Positions 9,818 to 19,262 of a stretch of DNA of 64,000 nucleotides are shown piece by piece. The notes under the pieces are model-generated. The model had not been told where the DNA came from. It made no database searches and worked only from the letters and a program-made list of their open reading frames with translations. Both the position numbers and the translations under genes were made by a program. Origin of the DNA: Glaciecola sp. (GTDB taxonomy: Bacteria; Pseudomonadota; Gammaproteobacteria; Enterobacterales; Alteromonadaceae); assembly GCA_029246415.1 (NCBI GenBank), contig JAQWNF010000008.1, positions 62,001 to 126,000 on the forward strand. Direction: 5' to 3'. How positions within the stretch are numbered: position 1 is the stretch's first letter; every line of letters begins with the position of its first letter.

Positions 9818-11491
9818 ATGCTTGATTCGTTACGACTGACATTATCATATCCCAAAACCTCGTGGCAATTATGCTTATTTGGGGTTATTTCTGGTATATG
9901 TGCAGCAAGCTTAATTATTATTTTCCGATTGTCCTTTCAATATATTCAATTACAACTCTTACCTGAACTTGGCGCATACGAGCAGTTGCCTTGGTATAAA
10001 CGTTTCATGTTGCCTTTTTTAGGTGTAATTGGCATCTATTTAGTCGCTTCAACAACTGGATTTTCACATTATCGCTTGGGTATTCCGTTTGTTATACACC
10101 GCATTAAAAACAATTTTGGCTTAATGCCGTTACGCTCCACCATCAATCAATTTTTTGGGGGCATATTTGCACTTGCTAGTGGCTTTTTTGTCGGTAGAGA
10201 AGGCCCATCGGTACACTTAGGTGCTGCCGGTACCAGTTTTGTTGGGGATGGGTTAAAACTACCTTATAACTGTATCCGTATTTTAGCGGGGTGTGGTATT
10301 GCAGCAGGTATTTCAGCTTCATTTAATACGCCATTTGCCGCGGTTATATTTGTCATGGAAGTAGTCATGCGCAATTACCGCATTCATATATTTATCCCTA
10401 TTATGCTCTCCGCAGCAATCGGCTCGGTCATGGCACGCCTCGTGTTTGGCGAAGGTACTGCACTGTTGTTCTTATCTTTTGCGGATTTAGACAAAATTGT
10501 TTATCTGTATTTGGTCATATTTGGCATGGGCTTAGGCGCTCTAGCAGCTGGGTTTAATAGCCAGCTTATGAATATCATGCAGCATTTTCAGCGCTACTCA
10601 ATGGCAACTCGATTTGCCTTAGCCGCATTGATTACCGGTGGCATTGGCATATTTATTCCTGAAGCAATGGGTGCTGAATTCGAAGCAGTGCACCAATTAT
10701 TTGAACAAGATAAGGCTATTGGCTTTTTATTTGGGGTGTTTGTCGCTAAGTTTGCACTTGCATTAGTCGCTATTGGCTTGGGGATCCCCGGCGGGATTAT
10801 TGGACCGGTTATGGTTATAGGAATGTTTGCCGGTGCTATTTTGGCATATCCGTTAGAGACGATTATCAGCTCAACAGAACACCACGATAGCTTTGTATTA
10901 CTCGGCGTAGCAGGTATGCTCACATCGGTATTGCATGCACCATTAGCTGCTCTCAGTGCCGTTATGGAATTATCCTATGCCCCTGAAATTGTGCTTCCGG
11001 CAATATTAGTAATTGTTCCTTCTTATGTCGTCTCAAATCAAGTGTTTAATAACCGTTCCATCTTTATTCGCCAAATGGAGTTTCAGGAACTCAACTACAA
11101 ACTGACCACCATTACTCAATCCTTACAAAAAACCGGTGTACTAGCCTTGTGTCAGGCACCTGTTAACCAATTTTCACAAGCTCAAAGCCTTGAGATGATC
11201 GACTATATCAAAGCGCATCCTACGGATATTGTCATCTATGAGGAGCTTGGTACCGAACAACCTGTGTGGCATTTGGTTGAACCAAACATTCATTTAGAAA
11301 TAGAAGATACCCCGTTTACTACCATTGCATTGCCCATATTTTCTTATCAAAATACCTTAGCGGAAATTTATGATGAGCTCAAAGCTAAGCGCTCCGGCGC
11401 AGTATTGATAATGTGTCATGAGCAAAAACACATATATGGGGTCGTAACGTGGAATGCATTACATGCATATTTGTTTAAACTAGAGCATTAA
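9818..11491 (+). CDS. CLC-family chloride channel/transporter with C-terminal CBS region
   Basis: 557 residues: a CLC membrane domain (about 20–420) and a C-terminal cytoplasmic part that looks like a CBS pair (about 435–557). The gating-glutamate motif GREGP is intact at 126–130 (E128). Two other landmarks differ from E. coli ClcA. The GSGIP motif reads RLGIP (86–90), so the central Ser is Leu87. The internal proton glutamate (E203 in ClcA) aligns with Val182 in FVMEVVM. Val at that place is typical of CLC channels rather than H+/Cl- exchangers. I therefore call the family with confidence but not the mechanism or the ion. hemJ follows 16 bp downstream. Confidence 0.88.
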   Translation: MLDSLRLTLSYPKTSWQLCLFGVISGICAASLIIIFRLSFQYIQLQLLPELGAYEQLPWYKRFMLPFLGVIGIYLVASTTGFSHYRLGIPFVIHRIKNNFGLMPLRSTINQFFGGIFALASGFFVGREGPSVHLGAAGTSFVGDGLKLPYNCIRILAGCGIAAGISASFNTPFAAVIFVMEVVMRNYRIHIFIPIMLSAAIGSVMARLVFGEGTALLFLSFADLDKIVYLYLVIFGMGLGALAAGFNSQLMNIMQHFQRYSMATRFALAALITGGIGIFIPEAMGAEFEAVHQLFEQDKAIGFLFGVFVAKFALALVAIGLGIPGGIIGPVMVIGMFAGAILAYPLETIISSTEHHDSFVLLGVAGMLTSVLHAPLAALSAVMELSYAPEIVLPAILVIVPSYVVSNQVFNNRSIFIRQMEFQELNYKLTTITQSLQKTGVLALCQAPVNQFSQAQSLEMIDYIKAHPTDIVIYEELGTEQPVWHLVEPNIHLEIEDTPFTTIALPIFSYQNTLAEIYDELKAKRSGAVLIMCHEQKHIYGVVTWNALHAYLFKLEH

Positions 11492-11507
11492 TAAGAGTAG
11501 AACTAAC

Positions 11508-11936
11508 ATGACGTTATTGTGGGTCAAAGCATTACATATCTTTTTTATGGTGGCATGGATGGCGGGAATTTTTTATCTGCCACGTTTGTTTGTTTATTTT
11601 GCCGAAAATCAAGATCCTAATCTGCGTAAAGTATTTAACGTGATGCAACGCCGCTTGTGGTTTTTTGTCGCTCCCTTTGCATTATTAACCTTAGTTTTTG
11701 GCGTATGGTTGATTGCAATATATGGCATGGATTGGTTTAGAGCCTCAACTTGGTTACATGCGAAGTTACTACTCTTAGTCGGTTTGTACGCTTATTATGG
11801 TTATCTGTATAAAATCATGCGCGATCTTGCTCAAGAAAAAAATATTCGTTCATCAAAGTTTTATCGCGTATTGAATGAAGCTCCAGTATTAGTATTGCTC
11901 GCTATTGTTATTTTAGCCGTGGTCAAACCGTTTTAA
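11508..11936 (+). CDS. hemJ: Protoporphyrinogen IX oxidase HemJ (CopD-like)
   Basis: Predicted to oxidise protoporphyrinogen IX to protoporphyrin IX in haem synthesis at the inner membrane. The 142-residue protein has four predicted helices. The conserved start LWVKALHIFFMVAWMAGIFYLPR contains the HemJ His and Arg. Further landmarks are LLVGLYAYYG and FYRVLNEAPVL near the end, all typical of UPF0093/HemJ. It follows the CLC gene by 16 bp, so the two are likely co-transcribed, though no functional link is obvious. Very similar CopD-domain proteins exist, but length and motifs favour HemJ. Confidence 0.88.
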   Translation: MTLLWVKALHIFFMVAWMAGIFYLPRLFVYFAENQDPNLRKVFNVMQRRLWFFVAPFALLTLVFGVWLIAIYGMDWFRASTWLHAKLLLLVGLYAYYGYLYKIMRDLAQEKNIRSSKFYRVLNEAPVLVLLAIVILAVVKPF

Positions 11937-12005
11937 CTAAGCAGTTTTAAAAAAACCGTTTTAGACAAAATCACTTTCGCCACAATCACGTTAATCGTCA
12001 AAAAT

Positions 12006-12650
12006 TTACAGTTGCGTAAACTGCTCAAATTGATTGGGTAAATAACTTGCTACTTGGCCACTGAGTTTGACATAGCGCTCAATAGAATTGGGTAAGGATA
12101 AAAATAATTGCGGTAATGCTGAGACAAATACATGTTGTTGTTCTGACGATTTTTTGCTGATCGCCAAAGGCACATCCGCAAACGTCGTCAGCATCGACAA
12201 GCACTGTTGCAATGTCTTACTATGCTCGATTTGAGCAGCTGGAGGCATTGTATCCCAAGCTTTTTGCCACTGAGTTTCTTGGGCTTGGTGGACTAATAGA
12301 ACACCTTGTAGAAACTCTGAATATTGTGCATTTACCGCCTCGCCTTCTTCTACAGACGGTTGCCATTGCCATGCCTCACAAAATGAAAAGTCAGACTGAT
12401 GAATGGCGCCTAATACTTGCGACAAGGTATCCATTAACGCTTTAGTTAATTGTTCTAACGCTGCTTCGCTCGGTACTTTTGCGTGTTGATTAAACACATA
12501 ACCGAGCCAAGCTTCTGGCATTGGGATCTCTGGCACACAGCTCACACCAAAAACAATACCATGAACTTTGGGCGCACTATGCAAAGTTTTTTGCCACAAC
12601 GACAGCTGATATAACTCGCGTAGCGCTGACGGTAACTGGTGTTCAGACAT
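12006..12650 (-). CDS. UPF0149 (YgfB/YecA-like) protein
   Basis: 214-residue cytoplasmic protein. The segment VHGIVFGVSC(V)PEIPMPEAWLGYVF near residue 30 and the later CEAWQWQPS…FLQGVLL resemble the helical UPF0149 fold (LHGFLTG…W…F pattern). It has no membrane segment, and no C-terminal SEC-C zinc motif of the kind found in YecA. Function is unknown. It is convergent with hemJ and divergent from the NRAMP gene. The family call is moderate because it rests on pattern similarity. Confidence 0.55.
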   Translation of the reverse strand: MSEHQLPSALRELYQLSLWQKTLHSAPKVHGIVFGVSCVPEIPMPEAWLGYVFNQHAKVPSEAALEQLTKALMDTLSQVLGAIHQSDFSFCEAWQWQPSVEEGEAVNAQYSEFLQGVLLVHQAQETQWQKAWDTMPPAAQIEHSKTLQQCLSMLTTFADVPLAISKKSSEQQHVFVSALPQLFLSLPNSIERYVKLSGQVASYLPNQFEQFTQL

Positions 12651-12797
12651 GCAAATTCCTTCTTATCATTTCCATATTAAGCTGTCTCGCAAGTATATAA
12701 GAAAGACGCTTGAAAACCTAATCCCAGCGAGCATTGTCTTTAACGTCATTTATGTGGCATAGTAGTTTTATATTTGACATAAAATAACAACGATAAC

Positions 12798-14009
12798 ATG
12801 TCTCCATCTAAATCTAATGCACACGCTAATTATTCGGGACTCTTGGTTACCGCCGCGTTTATTGGACCTGGCACAGTCACCACAGCAACATTAGCCGGCG
12901 CACAATTTGGTTATAGGCTGATGTGGGCACTGGTATTCTCGGTATTTGCAACCATCATCATTCAAGATATGGCTAGTCGTATTGGTATCGTTAGCCAAAT
13001 GGGTTTAGCCGAAGCACTACATAAAACCATCTCCCAACCTTTGTTAAAGCTCTTTATGGTGATATTAGTCGTCAGTGCTATAGGCATTGGTAATGCAGCT
13101 TACGAAGCGGGAAACATCACTGGGGCAGCGTTGGGGTTGGCTTCTGTAACACAATACCCATTGACGACATGGCTTGCTGTGATTTCAGTCATTGCCGCTC
13201 TAGCATTAGTCTCGGGCAGCATTTGCTTAGTTGAGCGCCTTTTGATTGGCTTAGTACTGATTATGAGTGTGGTCTTTATCACCGCATTTGTCAGTAGCGG
13301 GCCAAATATAAGTGCAATGATTAACGGCATGACTCAAGTAAATATTGATACATCAAATATCACTATGATCATCGCTCTCATTGGCACCACCATAGTGCCT
13401 TACAATATCTTTATGCAATCTAGTTTATTGGCAAAAAACGGCTCGCAACAGCATTTGTTGCCTCAGATCCGCGAAAACCGAATTAAAAACGTTGTCAGTT
13501 TTTCCATCGGAGGCTTAATTACGATTGCGATTTTAGGTAGCGCTGCCAGCACTTTTTTTGCCCAGGGTTTATCTGCTAATGCCAATAATTTAGCACTGCA
13601 ATTAACGCCATTACTTGGCGATTTTGCAACATTGTTTTTTGCTATTGGGTTATTTTCGGCAGGCTTAACTAGTGCGATTACAGCTCCTCTTGCAGGCGCC
13701 TACGCAGTATGTGGGGCATTGGGATTATCCACATCACCTAAAGAAATGAGTTTTAAAATCGTTGCCGGATTAATTTTATTATCTGGGGTATTAGTTGCAT
13801 TTAGCGGGATTAAACCTATTATCTCGATTATTTTCGCGCAAGCAACCAATGCGTTACTGTTACCTGTGATTGGGGTGTTTTTATTAATCGTAGTCAACAA
13901 CAAACGCATTATGCGTCAACACACTAATAGTATCATTAGTAACATTTTAGGTTGGTGTATTGTGGCGTTAGTGGTTGGGTTAGGCTCGTATAAATTATGG
14001 ATGCTGTGA
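12798..14009 (+). CDS. Atypical NRAMP-family (SLC11) transporter
   Basis: 403-residue membrane protein with about 11 helices. The N-terminal pattern GPGTVTTATLAGAQFGY followed by MW(A)L and IIQDMASRIG is clearly NRAMP-like. The canonical helix-1 DPGN aligns with GPGT (residues 23–26), losing the metal-binding Asp and Asn. The helix-6 A-x-M-P-H aligns with T-I-V-P-Y (198–202), losing Met and His. So Mn2+/Fe2+ transport should not be assumed; the family includes branches for other substrates. The gene stands alone between oppositely oriented neighbours, with an AT-rich 147-bp upstream gap. No Fur- or MntR-type site was recognised. Confidence 0.82.
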   Translation: MSPSKSNAHANYSGLLVTAAFIGPGTVTTATLAGAQFGYRLMWALVFSVFATIIIQDMASRIGIVSQMGLAEALHKTISQPLLKLFMVILVVSAIGIGNAAYEAGNITGAALGLASVTQYPLTTWLAVISVIAALALVSGSICLVERLLIGLVLIMSVVFITAFVSSGPNISAMINGMTQVNIDTSNITMIIALIGTTIVPYNIFMQSSLLAKNGSQQHLLPQIRENRIKNVVSFSIGGLITIAILGSAASTFFAQGLSANANNLALQLTPLLGDFATLFFAIGLFSAGLTSAITAPLAGAYAVCGALGLSTSPKEMSFKIVAGLILLSGVLVAFSGIKPIISIIFAQATNALLLPVIGVFLLIVVNNKRIMRQHTNSIISNILGWCIVALVVGLGSYKLWML

Positions 14010-14079
14010 TTTGCACAACATCCATTCACTGACTTATCGTCACTAATAAAAGTCGTTCTGACTATTCGCTAGCAGTCGT

Positions 14080-15216
14080 TCACGCTGATAATCTTGCAAC
14101 CACCTCTTCAAGCATATCGCGAGACACCCCAAAGTTTAAACGGAAAAACGTATCATTGCCAAAATCGACACCTGGTGATGGGCCAACGCCACGTGATTCA
14201 CACCAATCCTGCACATTATTAGCTGTGCCTAAATCTAACTCCGATGCATCCACCCACAATAAAAACGTAGCAGGTGCAGGCAGCGCTTTTAACCCAGTAA
14301 TGCTGTTAATTGCTTTAGCCAGATAATCGCGGTTGCCAATCAAGTAATTACGCTGAGCAGCATGCCAATCATCACACTCGGTAAATGCCGCTTGAGTGGC
14401 AACAAGTCCCAAAATATTCACCCAAGGCACGATGCCACGGGCAGCATTATTAAATGCATTGCGTAATGTCACATCTGGAATGATCGCAAATGAGGTGCCT
14501 AACCCTGCAATATTGAAGGTTTTGTTCGCCGCCATTAACGTAATGGATCGATGCTGTAATTGAGCATGATTACCGGCTGGTAAATGAGTGAGATCATCTA
14601 AGATCAAATCACAATGAATTTCATCTGAACATAAGATCACATCATTATCAGCGCATATCTGTGCAACGCGATCTAACTGCCCTTGCGATAACACACTACC
14701 GACAGGATTCATCGGATTGCACATGATAAATAGCTTAGCTTTAGGATCTTTTGCTTGTGCTTCTAACTCTGCAAAATCAAGCATCCAACCGTCATTTTCT
14801 TCTACCGTTGCGATATGAACGGGTGTGCAATCGTTAAATGCAGGGGCCGCTAAAATCGGCGGATAGTTAGGCGTTTGAATCAGCACTTTATCACCTGCTT
14901 CACACAAAGCACGGATCGCAACATTAAATCCAGGACACACACCCGGCGTCCATACAATCCACGAAGGGTGAATATCCCAATTATATTGACTTTGACACCA
15001 GCGCACTACCGCTTCATTGGCTGGCGTATGTTGTGCTGGTAAATGGTAACCAAGGACACCGTGTTCAATCTGGGTATGACACGCTTGTTGGATTTCTGGT
15101 GCGACTTTAAATTCAGTATCGGCGATCCACATTGGCAAAATATCTTTGCCTTTGTATTTTTCCCATTTACAAGAATATGTACCCGAGCGGTCAACGCGTT
15201 CGTCAAAATTAAACAT
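14080..15216 (-). CDS. MalY/PatB-type PLP-dependent cystathionine beta-lyase
   Basis: A fold-type I aminotransferase-like enzyme of the MalY/PatB group, which splits C–S bonds of cystathionine or cysteine conjugates; some members also act as regulators. Motifs seen are DILPMWIADTEF near the start, TPGVCPGFN, FIMCNPMNPVG, CSDEIHCDL and the PLP-lysine segment LMAANKTFNIAGLGTS. I chose the ATG at 15216 (378 residues, MFNFDERVDR), which has AGGAAG 9 nt upstream. The longer reading from 15264 adds 16 residues with no family support. It is divergent from the DUF2185 gene. Substrate is unassigned. Confidence 0.88.
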   Translation of the reverse strand: MFNFDERVDRSGTYSCKWEKYKGKDILPMWIADTEFKVAPEIQQACHTQIEHGVLGYHLPAQHTPANEAVVRWCQSQYNWDIHPSWIVWTPGVCPGFNVAIRALCEAGDKVLIQTPNYPPILAAPAFNDCTPVHIATVEENDGWMLDFAELEAQAKDPKAKLFIMCNPMNPVGSVLSQGQLDRVAQICADNDVILCSDEIHCDLILDDLTHLPAGNHAQLQHRSITLMAANKTFNIAGLGTSFAIIPDVTLRNAFNNAARGIVPWVNILGLVATQAAFTECDDWHAAQRNYLIGNRDYLAKAINSITGLKALPAPATFLLWVDASELDLGTANNVQDWCESRGVGPSPGVDFGNDTFFRLNFGVSRDMLEEVVARLSA

Positions 15217-15313
15217 CAATGCATGCTTCCTATTATTAATATGCCTAAAGTATATCGTAAACAAACCATATACATTACAATAAGGTGTAAATTTATTTTA
15301 AAGAGACCTATCC

Positions 15314-15613
15314 ATGGCTAATCGTGGCGTAAAAAAACCTAAGTTCCGTGAAGATTTTGGCGTATTTGTTTGTGAACATGTATTAAACGACAATGCAAAA
15401 GTACTTCAAGTGACGCGCGATCTGGAAGGTGATTGGCAATTTACCTGCGGCGATGATGCGGCTGATGAAACTTCAGATCTACATTTAGTTGCAGTAGGTG
15501 GATTAATGCAACGTGATTTAAGTCTGAGTGATGCAGTCATACTCGAGCCGGGTCAAGGTATCGAACGTGCGGCCACATATAAAGACTGGGAATCCTTTAC
15601 CTTAGAAGAGTGA
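15314..15613 (+). CDS. DUF2185 protein
   Basis: 99-residue soluble protein with the DUF2185 pattern: FGVFVCEHVLNDNAKVLQV, RDLEGDWQFTCGDDA, HLVAVGGLMQRDLSL and a closing KDWESF. Two cysteines (FVCEH, FTCGD) are at the usual places. Function is not established. A 54-residue membrane protein follows 7 bp downstream and is probably co-transcribed. Confidence 0.78.
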   Translation: MANRGVKKPKFREDFGVFVCEHVLNDNAKVLQVTRDLEGDWQFTCGDDAADETSDLHLVAVGGLMQRDLSLSDAVILEPGQGIERAATYKDWESFTLEE

Positions 15614-15620
15614 TATTATC

Positions 15621-15785
15621 ATGACAACCACGACCAAAACGCTCATGCTCATTAGCTTAATTTTACTCGCCTGTGTGTGTTATTTCATCGGCACGTTAAA
15701 AGGCGCTATCGCGTTTATCGCATTGGGCATAATACTGGAAATCGGCTTTTGGGTTGGGTTATTTAGTAAGAAGAAATCGTCATAG
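15621..15785 (+). CDS. Small two-helix membrane protein (54 residues)
   Basis: ATG at 15621, TAG at 15785. The translation starts MTTTTKTLMLISLILLACVC, continues with YFIGTLKGAIAFIALGIILE and ends IGFWVGLFSKKKSS. Two hydrophobic helices (about 8–23 and 30–48) are joined by a short Gly/Lys turn and followed by a basic tail, so both ends are probably cytoplasmic. It lies 7 bp after the DUF2185 stop, an operon-like spacing. No family was recognised, and no strong ribosome site is seen apart from possible coupling to the upstream gene. Confidence 0.6.
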   Translation: MTTTTKTLMLISLILLACVCYFIGTLKGAIAFIALGIILEIGFWVGLFSKKKSS

Positions 15786-15833
15786 CATAACCAAACTTGC
15801 ACAACTAATCGTTTTTTAATTAACGCTCCCCCA

Positions 15834-15861
15834 TAAAAAAAGGCCGCTAATGCGACCTCTT
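15834..15861 (-). terminator. Rho-independent terminator of typA
   Basis: On the minus strand AGGTCGC-ATTA-GCGGCCT forms a 7-bp stem (one G·U pair) followed by a run of seven T, starting about 27 bp after the typA stop codon. Confidence 0.7.
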
Positions 15862-15887
15862 TAACAATTTTGTAAACCTTTACAGAT

Positions 15888-17726
15888 TTAGCTCTTTGGT
15901 GCACGACCTGCACGTTTACGTTCGTTTTCAGTTAATAACTTCTTACGAATACGGATGCTAACAGGTGTGACTTCAACTAACTCATCATCATCGATGAATT
16001 CTAGTGCTTGCTCAAGTGTATAGACAATTGGCGGTACTAGTGTTTGTGCTTCATCTGTACCAGATGCACGCACGTTCGTTAATTGCTTACCTTTAAGAGC
16101 GTTAACAGTTAAGTCGTTTTCACGGCTATGAATACCAATAACCATACCTTCATAAACCTCAACACCATGACCGATAAACATGCGACCACGTTCTTGTAGA
16201 TTAAAAAGAGCGTTGGTTAGCGCTTTACCCGTAGCGTTTGCAATCAATACACCGTTTTTACGCATACCGATGTCGCCACCTTTGTGCGGACCATAGTGAT
16301 CAAACGTATGATATAACAAACCAGAACCAGAGGTTAATGTCATAAAGTCAGTTTGGAAACCAATTAAGCCACGGCTAGGTACAACGAAATCTACACGTGT
16401 ACGACCTTTACCATCTGGAGACATGTTGGTCATTTCAGCTTTTCGCAAACCAAGCTGCTCGATGATAGAACCTTGATGTTGCTCTTCAACGTCAACAGTC
16501 ATGGTTTCAAACGGTTCCATAAGTACACCGTCTTCTTCTTTCAAAATAACTTCTGGACGAGATACCGCTAACTCATAACCTTCACGACGCATATTTTCAA
16601 TCAATATACCCAAGTGAAGCTCACCACGACCTGATACGCGGAATTTATCCGGATCCGACATTTCTTCAACACGTAATGCAACGTTGTGCACTAGTTCAGC
16701 TTGTAAACGTTCAAGGATGTTACGCGAAGTAACAAACTTACCTTCTTTACCAGCAAATGGTGAAGTGTTGACTTGGAAAGTCATGGTAACTGTAGGCTCA
16801 TCAACCGATAATGGTGTCATCGCTTCCACTTGATTCACATCACAAATCGTATCGGAGATTTTTAATTCGCCAAGACCAGTAATTGCGATGATATCACCTG
16901 CAGATGCAGAGTCTACATCGTGACGGTCAAGACCTAAGTAACCTAATACTTTGCCCACTTTACCGTTACGCTTTTCGCCGGCAGCGTTAACGACTGTTAC
17001 TTGCTGGTTAACTTTAACACTACCACGAGTGATACGGCCTACACCGATGACACCAACATAAGAGTTGTAATCAAGCTGAGAGATTTGCATTTGGAATGCA
17101 CCCGCTTGGTCAGCATCTGGTGGAGATACTTTTTCAACAATAGTTTCAAACAATGGCGTCATGTCTTCGCTTGGCACGTCAACATCGTTAGTTGCCCAAC
17201 CGTTGATTGCTGAAGCATAAACCACTTGAAAATCTAACTGGTCATCAGTTGCGCCAAGGTTATCAAATAAATCAAATACTTGGTCGATAACCCAATCTGG
17301 ACGAGCACCTGGCTTGTCGATTTTGTTGATAACAACGATAGGCTTAAGACCTTGAGCAAAGGCTTTTTGCGTTACAAAACGAGTTTGTGGCATTGGCCCT
17401 TCTTGTGCGTCAACAAGTAGTAATACTGAATCAGCCATCGACATTACACGCTCTACTTCACCACCGAAATCGGCGTGTCCAGGAGTGTCTACGATGTTGA
17501 TACGGTAATCGTTCCAGTTGATTGCAGTATTTTTCGCTAAGATCGTGATACCACGTTCTTTTTCGATGTCATTAGAATCCATTACACGCTCTTCTGCTTC
17601 ACCGCGTGACTCTAACGTACCAGATTGTTGTAATAGTTTATCAACTAGGGTAGTTTTACCATGGTCGACGTGCGCGATAATCGCAATGTTACGTAACTTA
17701 TCAATTGAGGTCTGGGTAGCAGACAT
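15888..17726 (-). CDS. typA: Ribosome-associated GTPase TypA/BipA
   Basis: Translation-factor-like GTPase that binds the ribosome and supports 50S assembly and stress or cold adaptation. The 612 residues match the family. G1 AHVDHGKTT is at about 18–26, then the switch region ERGITI, G3 [12 protein letters not shown] and G4 NKIDKP. EF-G-like domains and the TypA-specific C-terminal region ([26 protein letters not shown]) follow. It is a single-gene unit with its own terminator, divergent from the region upstream of uspE's 3' end. Confidence 0.97.
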   Translation of the reverse strand: MSATQTSIDKLRNIAIIAHVDHGKTTLVDKLLQQSGTLESRGEAEERVMDSNDIEKERGITILAKNTAINWNDYRINIVDTPGHADFGGEVERVMSMADSVLLLVDAQEGPMPQTRFVTQKAFAQGLKPIVVINKIDKPGARPDWVIDQVFDLFDNLGATDDQLDFQVVYASAINGWATNDVDVPSEDMTPLFETIVEKVSPPDADQAGAFQMQISQLDYNSYVGVIGVGRITRGSVKVNQQVTVVNAAGEKRNGKVGKVLGYLGLDRHDVDSASAGDIIAITGLGELKISDTICDVNQVEAMTPLSVDEPTVTMTFQVNTSPFAGKEGKFVTSRNILERLQAELVHNVALRVEEMSDPDKFRVSGRGELHLGILIENMRREGYELAVSRPEVILKEEDGVLMEPFETMTVDVEEQHQGSIIEQLGLRKAEMTNMSPDGKGRTRVDFVVPSRGLIGFQTDFMTLTSGSGLLYHTFDHYGPHKGGDIGMRKNGVLIANATGKALTNALFNLQERGRMFIGHGVEVYEGMVIGIHSRENDLTVNALKGKQLTNVRASGTDEAQTLVPPIVYTLEQALEFIDDDELVEVTPVSIRIRKKLLTENERKRAGRAPKS

Positions 17727-17924
17727 GTAATGTACTCTCTATATATATAAAACTAGGCCGGAAGCGTAAACAAGATTTAACACCCACAGCATCATGGGCG
17801 CATATTCTACAGACATATTGCAAAATAAGCGAATATTTACACCAAATAAATAGAGAAAACTAGCACTGTTACAACTTCCATCCCCTCGGATAACAGTACA
17901 TTTACATCTCAGAGCTGATAATCA

Positions 17925-18836
17925 CTACTCTTGGGCTGGAATACACAACACTTCACAATGTACTTTACCTAAGACGTCCTCAGCAGTATTACCAATAAAA
18001 AAGCCAGTGATCCCAGAGCGACCAACCGTACCTATAATCAATAAATCGGCACTATGCTTATCACAATTATGTGCGATAATTTGTGCAGGATCGCCCATAT
18101 CAATAATGCAATCATTAGGGTCGATATCATGCGCTTGAGCAAACTCTTTCATTGCCTCTTGATGGTGCTTAGCAACATTATCGAGTAAATCATCATATGC
18201 AATTGCAGCCATCTCAAAACCTACCGTTTGAATTGGTGCTTCATAGACATTTACATATTTGACTGTGGCATCGTATTTATCCGCTAACCAACGGCTATAT
18301 AAAACAATTTTTTCATTTAAAATCCTATGAGCTTGGTCGCCGCTAATCGGGTCAATGGCAACAATGATAGATTCATAGGTTAACTCATCATCGTTAACTA
18401 ACCATAAAGGTTTGTGGGAATGCCGAATACATTGACGATCGGTCGGCGTGTAAAAGGGATTAATTTGGTCTAAATCTTCACTTTTCCGCTTCATGACAAC
18501 ATCAACATCTAATGCTGCAGTCAAGTCATCCAATGCATCAGCAATGTTAGGGGTGAAGCGCACATGATTAATACATTTCACACCATTATTTTCAATTTCA
18601 TCGGCAATTTCATCTAATGATGCTTCTTTATTAGATAACATATGTTGTTGTATCTGTAGATATTGAGGCTCGGATAAAAAATCAGAATATTGGGTGATCG
18701 AATCATAAGTAGATGTTAACAAATGCAGTTCTGCGTTAGTTTGTTTAGCTAGTTGCTCAGCTTTATCTAACGCAACATGTGTACTGTGTTCTGTATTGAC
18801 GGTGACTAAAATCGTTTGTATGAGCTGTGACATCAT
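17925..18836 (-). CDS. uspE: Tandem universal stress protein UspE
   Basis: 303-residue cytoplasmic protein with two Usp domains. The first is at about 5–145 (ILVTVNTEHSTHVALDKAEQLA). The second, about 155–300, ends with the nucleotide-binding-type motif LLIIGTVGRSGITGFFIGNTAEDVL. Length and tandem layout match UspE of E. coli (316 residues). The minus strand has a strong AGGAGG just before two adjacent ATG codons (18836 and 18833); the second has better spacing. The adjacent upstream intergenic region leads to glnA on the other strand. Confidence 0.88.
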   Translation of the reverse strand: MMSQLIQTILVTVNTEHSTHVALDKAEQLAKQTNAELHLLTSTYDSITQYSDFLSEPQYLQIQQHMLSNKEASLDEIADEIENNGVKCINHVRFTPNIADALDDLTAALDVDVVMKRKSEDLDQINPFYTPTDRQCIRHSHKPLWLVNDDELTYESIIVAIDPISGDQAHRILNEKIVLYSRWLADKYDATVKYVNVYEAPIQTVGFEMAAIAYDDLLDNVAKHHQEAMKEFAQAHDIDPNDCIIDMGDPAQIIAHNCDKHSADLLIIGTVGRSGITGFFIGNTAEDVLGKVHCEVLCIPAQE

Positions 18837-18982
18837 TCATCCTCCTTTTGCTGCCTATTTAAGTATAGAACGTCTCGCTGTCTTTATCTTGATCAAGAAC
18901 AAAAAAAATAGAATCCTTAAATAATGATATTTATGACCCTATCGACTTGCTTATAAAATAATTAGATTTTGCTATGGAGTTG

Positions 18983-19081
18983 TGCACCGAAATGTTCTAC
19001 ATTAATCACGCGTTGTTGAATGTAACACGCTGGTTGAAATAATCCCGCACCAAAACAATGCAAAAGCACCGATACAGTGCA
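18983..19081 (+). promoter_or_regulatory. Cluster of NtrC-like binding sites upstream of glnA
   Basis: Three 17-bp matches to the NtrC pattern TGCAC(C/T)-N5-(G/A)GTGCA lie in the 425-bp glnA control region. AGCACCGATACAGTGCA at 19065–19081 is the best. CGCACCAAAACAATGCA is at 19046–19062, and a weaker TGCACCGAAATGTTCTA is at 18983–18999. They sit about 85–185 bp upstream of the sigma-54 promoter, a normal enhancer distance. I see no gene or structured RNA elsewhere in 18837–19262. Confidence 0.7.
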
Positions 19082-19165
19082 ATGCCTGCATGTAAATGGT
19101 GAAACCAAGATGCACTAGCCGCACTATATCCTTATTTCACTTCGCTAAAACTGCGTTTTGTTCAC

Positions 19166-19182
19166 TGGCATATAATTTGCAT
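19166..19182 (+). promoter_or_regulatory. Sigma-54 promoter of glnA
   Basis: TGGCATATAATTTGCAT matches the −24/−12 consensus TGGCAY-N5-TTGCW, with the invariant GG and GC separated by exactly 10 bp (19167–19168 and 19179–19180). Transcription should start near 19192, about 70 bp before the glnA ATG. Confidence 0.85.
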
Positions 19183-19262
19183 TTGATTTTGCAAGCCCTA
19201 GTTCATAAAGTTAACAACGGGTCATAGACCACAGAATTTTATAGTCAAATTGGAGACAAAGA

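Noticed and set aside
18837-19262. Possible small RNA or riboswitch in the long gap before glnA.
   Set aside because: I found no GC-rich hairpin with a T run or glnA-type riboswitch core; the visible signals are sigma-54 and NtrC sites.
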